Below are positions 5,152-7,569 of a stretch of DNA of 7,569 nucleotides, one piece after another; the stretch's first letter is position 1, and each line of letters starts with the position of its first letter. The notes beneath the pieces are model-generated. The model was not told the DNA's origin. It saw only the letters and a list, made by a program, of their open reading frames with translations, and made no database searches. The translations under genes and the position numbers were made by a program. The stretch covers positions 1 to 7,569 of the forward strand of contig CAAGNQ010000029.1 of NCBI GenBank assembly GCA_900771345.1, read 5' to 3'. The stretch is from Clostridia bacterium. Its GTDB lineage: Bacteria; Bacillota; Clostridia; Christensenellales; Borkfalkiaceae.

Positions 5152-5298
5152 ATGAAATGTCTAGTATGTGATAAAGAAATAACAAACGAATACTTTATAG
5201 GCGTTAATGGGAACATCTGCGCCAACTGTCTTAAAAAACTAATGTCATACCACGTTCTAAAACAACTTGGTTTAATAAAAAATATAAAAGGAGATTAA
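5152..5298 (+). CDS. Double-CxxC miniprotein, 48 aa
   Basis: This short open frame encodes 48 residues starting M-K-C-L-V-C, with paired motifs C3-x2-C6 and C23-x2-C26 about 16 residues apart. This is the classic four-cysteine arrangement of a small zinc ribbon or treble-clef knuckle. The remaining 20 residues are a basic, probably helical tail. It is preceded by TAAGGAG, which overlaps the stop of the 91-aa gene, nine bases before the ATG. It also carries the binding site of the following methyltransferase gene (5287-5293) in its last codons. The filled gap, strong ribosome site and regular cysteine pairs support it as a real gene. It could bind nucleic acid or a partner protein; its role is unknown. 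Confidence 0.8.
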   Translation: MKCLVCDKEITNEYFIGVNGNICANCLKKLMSYHVLKQLGLIKNIKGD

Positions 5299-5301
5299 GT
5301 T

Positions 5302-7020
5302 ATGAACATTACAACCTACACCGAACAAGACAAACAATTTTACCCTACCCCTAAATCGTTGTTAAACCTAATTGAGAACGATTTTAAGGAACAACTAAAA
5401 TGCTTTCAAGACGAACTAAAATACGATATACGTGTTTTAGAACCGACAGCAGGCAAAGGCAATATCGCCTTACACTTGCGAGATTATTGGGGGCGTTATT
5501 CTTACGACCATACCCCACGTTGTAAAGTAGATTGTATAGAAATTGATAAAACGTTGCAAGCAACATTAAAAGGATTAAACTTCCCCGTTGTTTGCGACGA
5601 TTTTTTATATTTCAACACTTTTACTAAATACGACCTAATCTTTATGAACCCGCCTTTTGCAAACGCAGAAGACCATCTTATGAAAGCAATAAAAATTCAA
5701 GAAAAATACGGTGGCAGAATTATATGTATCTTAAATGCTGAAACCATTAAAAATACATATACACTTAAACGCCAAGAACTAAAAGCAAAATTATACGAAC
5801 TTAACGCAGATATAAAATACTATTCTGATGCTTTTAACGCTCCTGATAGCGAAAGAAAAAGTGCCGTTGAAATTGCTGTAATTTGGATAGATATTCTTGC
5901 TCCAAAAAGTATTTTTAACTCAAAAGTCTTTGAGTCGCTAGACAAAGCTGAAAAAGTTAATTTCCAAACCGAAACTACAAACGAACAATACGAACTTATA
6001 CGTTTAGGATTAGATTGGATAACTGCTTTAGTAAGACAATATAACCAACATATTGAATCGGCTATGGCGTTTTTCAAAGAATACGAAGCGTTTAGAACTG
6101 AATATTATAATCGCTATGACAACATAGAAGGAAACTCATATAAAACGGCTTTTAAGTTAGTTATATACGATAGCGATTATAACGGCATAAACACCTTTAT
6201 TGAAAACACACGTCGTAAATATTGGAAATTATTATTTGACCACCCTAAATTTTCTTCAATACTTACAAGCAGGTTGCAAAGCGAACTATCCTCAAGGCTT
6301 GACGAAATGAAAAACTACGACTTTAATGAACGCAATATTTTACGCCTAATGAAAGAAAATAGAGTTGCAACGTTAAAAGGCATTGAAGAAGAAATATTAT
6401 CGCTATTTGATATGTTTACAAAACACGCACAATACGACGGTTGCGAAAACATTCATTATTATAACGGGTGGAAAACCAATAACGCCCATAAGTTAAACAG
6501 CAAAATTATTATACCGTTTTATGGGGCTTGGAAATCTGAACCCCGTTATGTAGGCAACACTGCTTGGAATATGCGTAAGTCTGGCTATGAATATAAACTA
6601 GACCATTACGAAGCATTAAAAACCTTAAGGGATATGTCTAAAACACTAAACTATCTTGCAAAAGGCGTTAGTGGTGTTCAAGATATGGAAAACTTATCTA
6701 ACATAATTTATAGTCAATTCAATAACGGTAATGCTAAAAATATTCCTACTGAACACTTTATTCTAACTTTCTATAAAAAAGGCACTTGCCATATAAAGTT
6801 TAGAAACCAAGACTTACTTGATAAATTCAATTTATTCGCATCACAGCGTAAAGGGTGGCTTCCCCCATCATACGGTAAAAAAGCTTACACCGATATGACT
6901 AACGAAGAAAAAAACCTTGTAAAAGAATTTTCAGGTAGTGAAGTTGCTTACAACAAAATATATAACAATCAAACGGCTTATCTAATTGATAAGAACGACT
7001 TATTACAAATTACAGGTTAA
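5302..7020 (+). CDS. Orphan N6-adenine-type DNA methyltransferase with DUF4942-like C-terminal region, 572 aa
   Basis: The first 200 residues form a class I SAM-dependent methyltransferase: an N-terminal F-Y-P-T-P (13-17), motif I V-L-E-P-T-A-G-K-G-N (45-54), an acidic ribose-binding E80 in C-I-E-I-D, D99-D100 after the next strand, and the catalytic N-P-P-F (116-119) typical of N6-adenine or related amino methyltransferases. The rest resembles DUF4942-containing proteins: Y-K-T-A-F-K (280-285), an H-Y-Y-N-G-W-K-T-N block (385-393), and near the end F-x-K-G-T-x-H-I-K-F, D-L-L-D-K-F and W-L-P-P-S-Y-G-K-K-A-Y (491-529). No restriction nuclease gene is adjacent, so this appears to be an orphan enzyme. 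In this operon it could modify the element's DNA to protect it from host restriction (inference). AAAGGAG lies eight bases before the ATG. Confidence 0.9.
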   Translation: MNITTYTEQDKQFYPTPKSLLNLIENDFKEQLKCFQDELKYDIRVLEPTAGKGNIALHLRDYWGRYSYDHTPRCKVDCIEIDKTLQATLKGLNFPVVCDDFLYFNTFTKYDLIFMNPPFANAEDHLMKAIKIQEKYGGRIICILNAETIKNTYTLKRQELKAKLYELNADIKYYSDAFNAPDSERKSAVEIAVIWIDILAPKSIFNSKVFESLDKAEKVNFQTETTNEQYELIRLGLDWITALVRQYNQHIESAMAFFKEYEAFRTEYYNRYDNIEGNSYKTAFKLVIYDSDYNGINTFIENTRRKYWKLLFDHPKFSSILTSRLQSELSSRLDEMKNYDFNERNILRLMKENRVATLKGIEEEILSLFDMFTKHAQYDGCENIHYYNGWKTNNAHKLNSKIIIPFYGAWKSEPRYVGNTAWNMRKSGYEYKLDHYEALKTLRDMSKTLNYLAKGVSGVQDMENLSNIIYSQFNNGNAKNIPTEHFILTFYKKGTCHIKFRNQDLLDKFNLFASQRKGWLPPSYGKKAYTDMTNEEKNLVKEFSGSEVAYNKIYNNQTAYLIDKNDLLQITG

Positions 7021-7032
7021 GGAGATTTAACT

Positions 7033-7302
7033 ATGAAACGAACTAAAGAAATTGAAACTATTTTAACTGCTATTTTCGTTCTAAACCATATAAACGAAAA
7101 TAACGAACATATCGCTTTATTGTCTGAATACGTTCTCCACGATATATGTGAAGCTAACAGCAATATGATTAAACTTCTTTCTTGCACTAACAAAAAAGAA
7201 GACCTTGAAACTTGGGTAAATAAATTACTTACCGAAGACACAAAGTATAACGATTTTATAAAACTAAAGGAGTATTACAAAAATGACAGAAAAGGAACTT
7301 AA
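7033..7302 (+). CDS. Hypothetical protein, 89 aa
   Basis: This is an unrecognised, probably all-helical protein with a leucine/isoleucine-rich first half (I-E-T-I-L-T-A-I-F-V-L, then H-I-A-L-L-S-E-Y-V-L) and a charged second half. The hydrophobic stretch near residues 8-17 is too short to be a membrane segment. Its site TAAGGAG overlaps the methyltransferase stop and lies nine bases before the ATG. The end of the gene overlaps the start of the next by 20 bases and contains that gene's ribosome binding site. This order suggests coupled expression with the methyltransferase and the 88-aa protein. Confidence 0.78.
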   Translation: MKRTKEIETILTAIFVLNHINENNEHIALLSEYVLHDICEANSNMIKLLSCTNKKEDLETWVNKLLTEDTKYNDFIKLKEYYKNDRKGT

Positions 7303-7549
7303 AGATATGGAATTTAACGAAGCTGTAAACAAGTTATCTGAAACGTTTGATACTATTACGTCTTATGACGCATTAAAGACTTTTATAATCAATAAAATCA
7401 ATGAAGGTATGTTCTTTGTTGCTATTCACCTATTAAAAGCAATGGAAGAAAATCCTGCTGAATTTTACGATTATGACTACTGTATGGGAACACTAGATAA
7501 ACCTATACCGTTAGAAAATATTAACGACTTAAAAGATTATTGTGAATAA
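7283..7549 (+). CDS. Hypothetical protein, 88 aa
   Basis: This is an unrecognised acidic, mostly helical protein. It has a charged start (M-T-E-K-E-L-K-D-M-E-F-N-E-A), a central helix (A-L-K-T-F-I-I-N-K-I-N-E-G) and a Y-D-Y-D-Y-C-M-G-T-L segment near residues 63-72. There are no metal-binding pairs and no membrane segment. The start at 7283 lies ten bases after AAAGGAG (7266-7272) inside the preceding gene, with a 20-base overlap between the two frames. The stop TAA touches the binding site of the next gene (AAAGGAG, 7548-7554). Function unknown. Confidence 0.78.
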   Translation: MTEKELKDMEFNEAVNKLSETFDTITSYDALKTFIINKINEGMFFVAIHLLKAMEENPAEFYDYDYCMGTLDKPIPLENINDLKDYCE

Positions 7550-7563
7550 AGGAGAACACAAAA

Positions 7564-7569
7564 ATGAAA
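7564..7569 (+). CDS. Start of a further gene, truncated by the window edge
   Basis: An ATG with one further codon lies nine bases after AAAGGAG (7548-7554), the same layout as the genes before it. Only M-K is visible, so the product cannot be predicted. It shows that the operon continues to the right. Confidence 0.6.

Noticed and set aside
5384..6077. Leftward frames of 60 and 85 codons inside the methyltransferase gene
   Set aside because: Both lie fully inside a gene with clear protein motifs and lack ribosome sites.
7017..7241. Leftward 74-codon frame
   Set aside because: It is antisense to the 89-aa gene, which has a strong ribosome site and fits the operon spacing.
1..7569. CRISPR array, tRNA, rRNA or insertion sequence
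   Set aside because: No regularly spaced direct repeats, no cloverleaf or rRNA-like stretch, and no transposase frame or terminal repeats were seen.

Overview
The window is about one-third G+C, uses strong AGGAG-type ribosome binding sites and packs small genes tightly. This points to a low-GC Gram-positive (Firmicutes/Clostridia-like) host. The gene content looks like the accessory part of a mobile element (integrative conjugative element, conjugative plasmid or phage-like element). No transfer, replication or integrase gene lies inside the window, so the element type cannot be fixed.

Left block (1-2032, all on the minus strand): an ABC/SMC-type ATPase of the stand-alone COG3910-like kind is followed by four small genes. 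These are two adjacent paralogous five-cysteine miniproteins, a protein with a GVFW...PRGRVWY signature, and an unrecognised 101-residue protein. The ATPase has its own extended -10 promoter with a perfect palindrome upstream. The four small genes have a separate and better promoter just after the ATPase stop codon.

Central gene-free region (2033-2468): this is the most structured part of the window. It holds the ATPase promoter and operator-like palindrome, a terminator facing left, an inverted copy of the operator core, and a long imperfect inverted repeat (2211-2414) with a terminator-like hairpin and T-run at its tip. The inverted repeat sits directly upstream of the rightward operon.

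Right block (2469-7569, all on the plus strand): twelve small or medium genes are strung together, many with a stop codon that touches or nearly touches the next Shine-Dalgarno site. Recognisable members are a DUF4326 protein, an ArdA-type DNA-mimic antirestriction protein, a double-CxxC miniprotein and a 572-residue N6-adenine-type methyltransferase with a DUF4942-like C-terminal part. The others are unrecognised, and one of them is extremely acidic. A further gene begins at the right edge.

Interpretation (inference): the right block resembles the leading-region, anti-restriction cargo of conjugative elements, where ArdA and an orphan methyltransferase protect incoming DNA. The large hairpin may be a single-strand-active promoter comparable in concept to F-plasmid Frpo, or else an attenuated leader RNA. 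In line with restriction pressure, GATC, CATG and GTAC are all absent by eye from the 5.1 kb right block, while the equally composed CTAG is present seven times.
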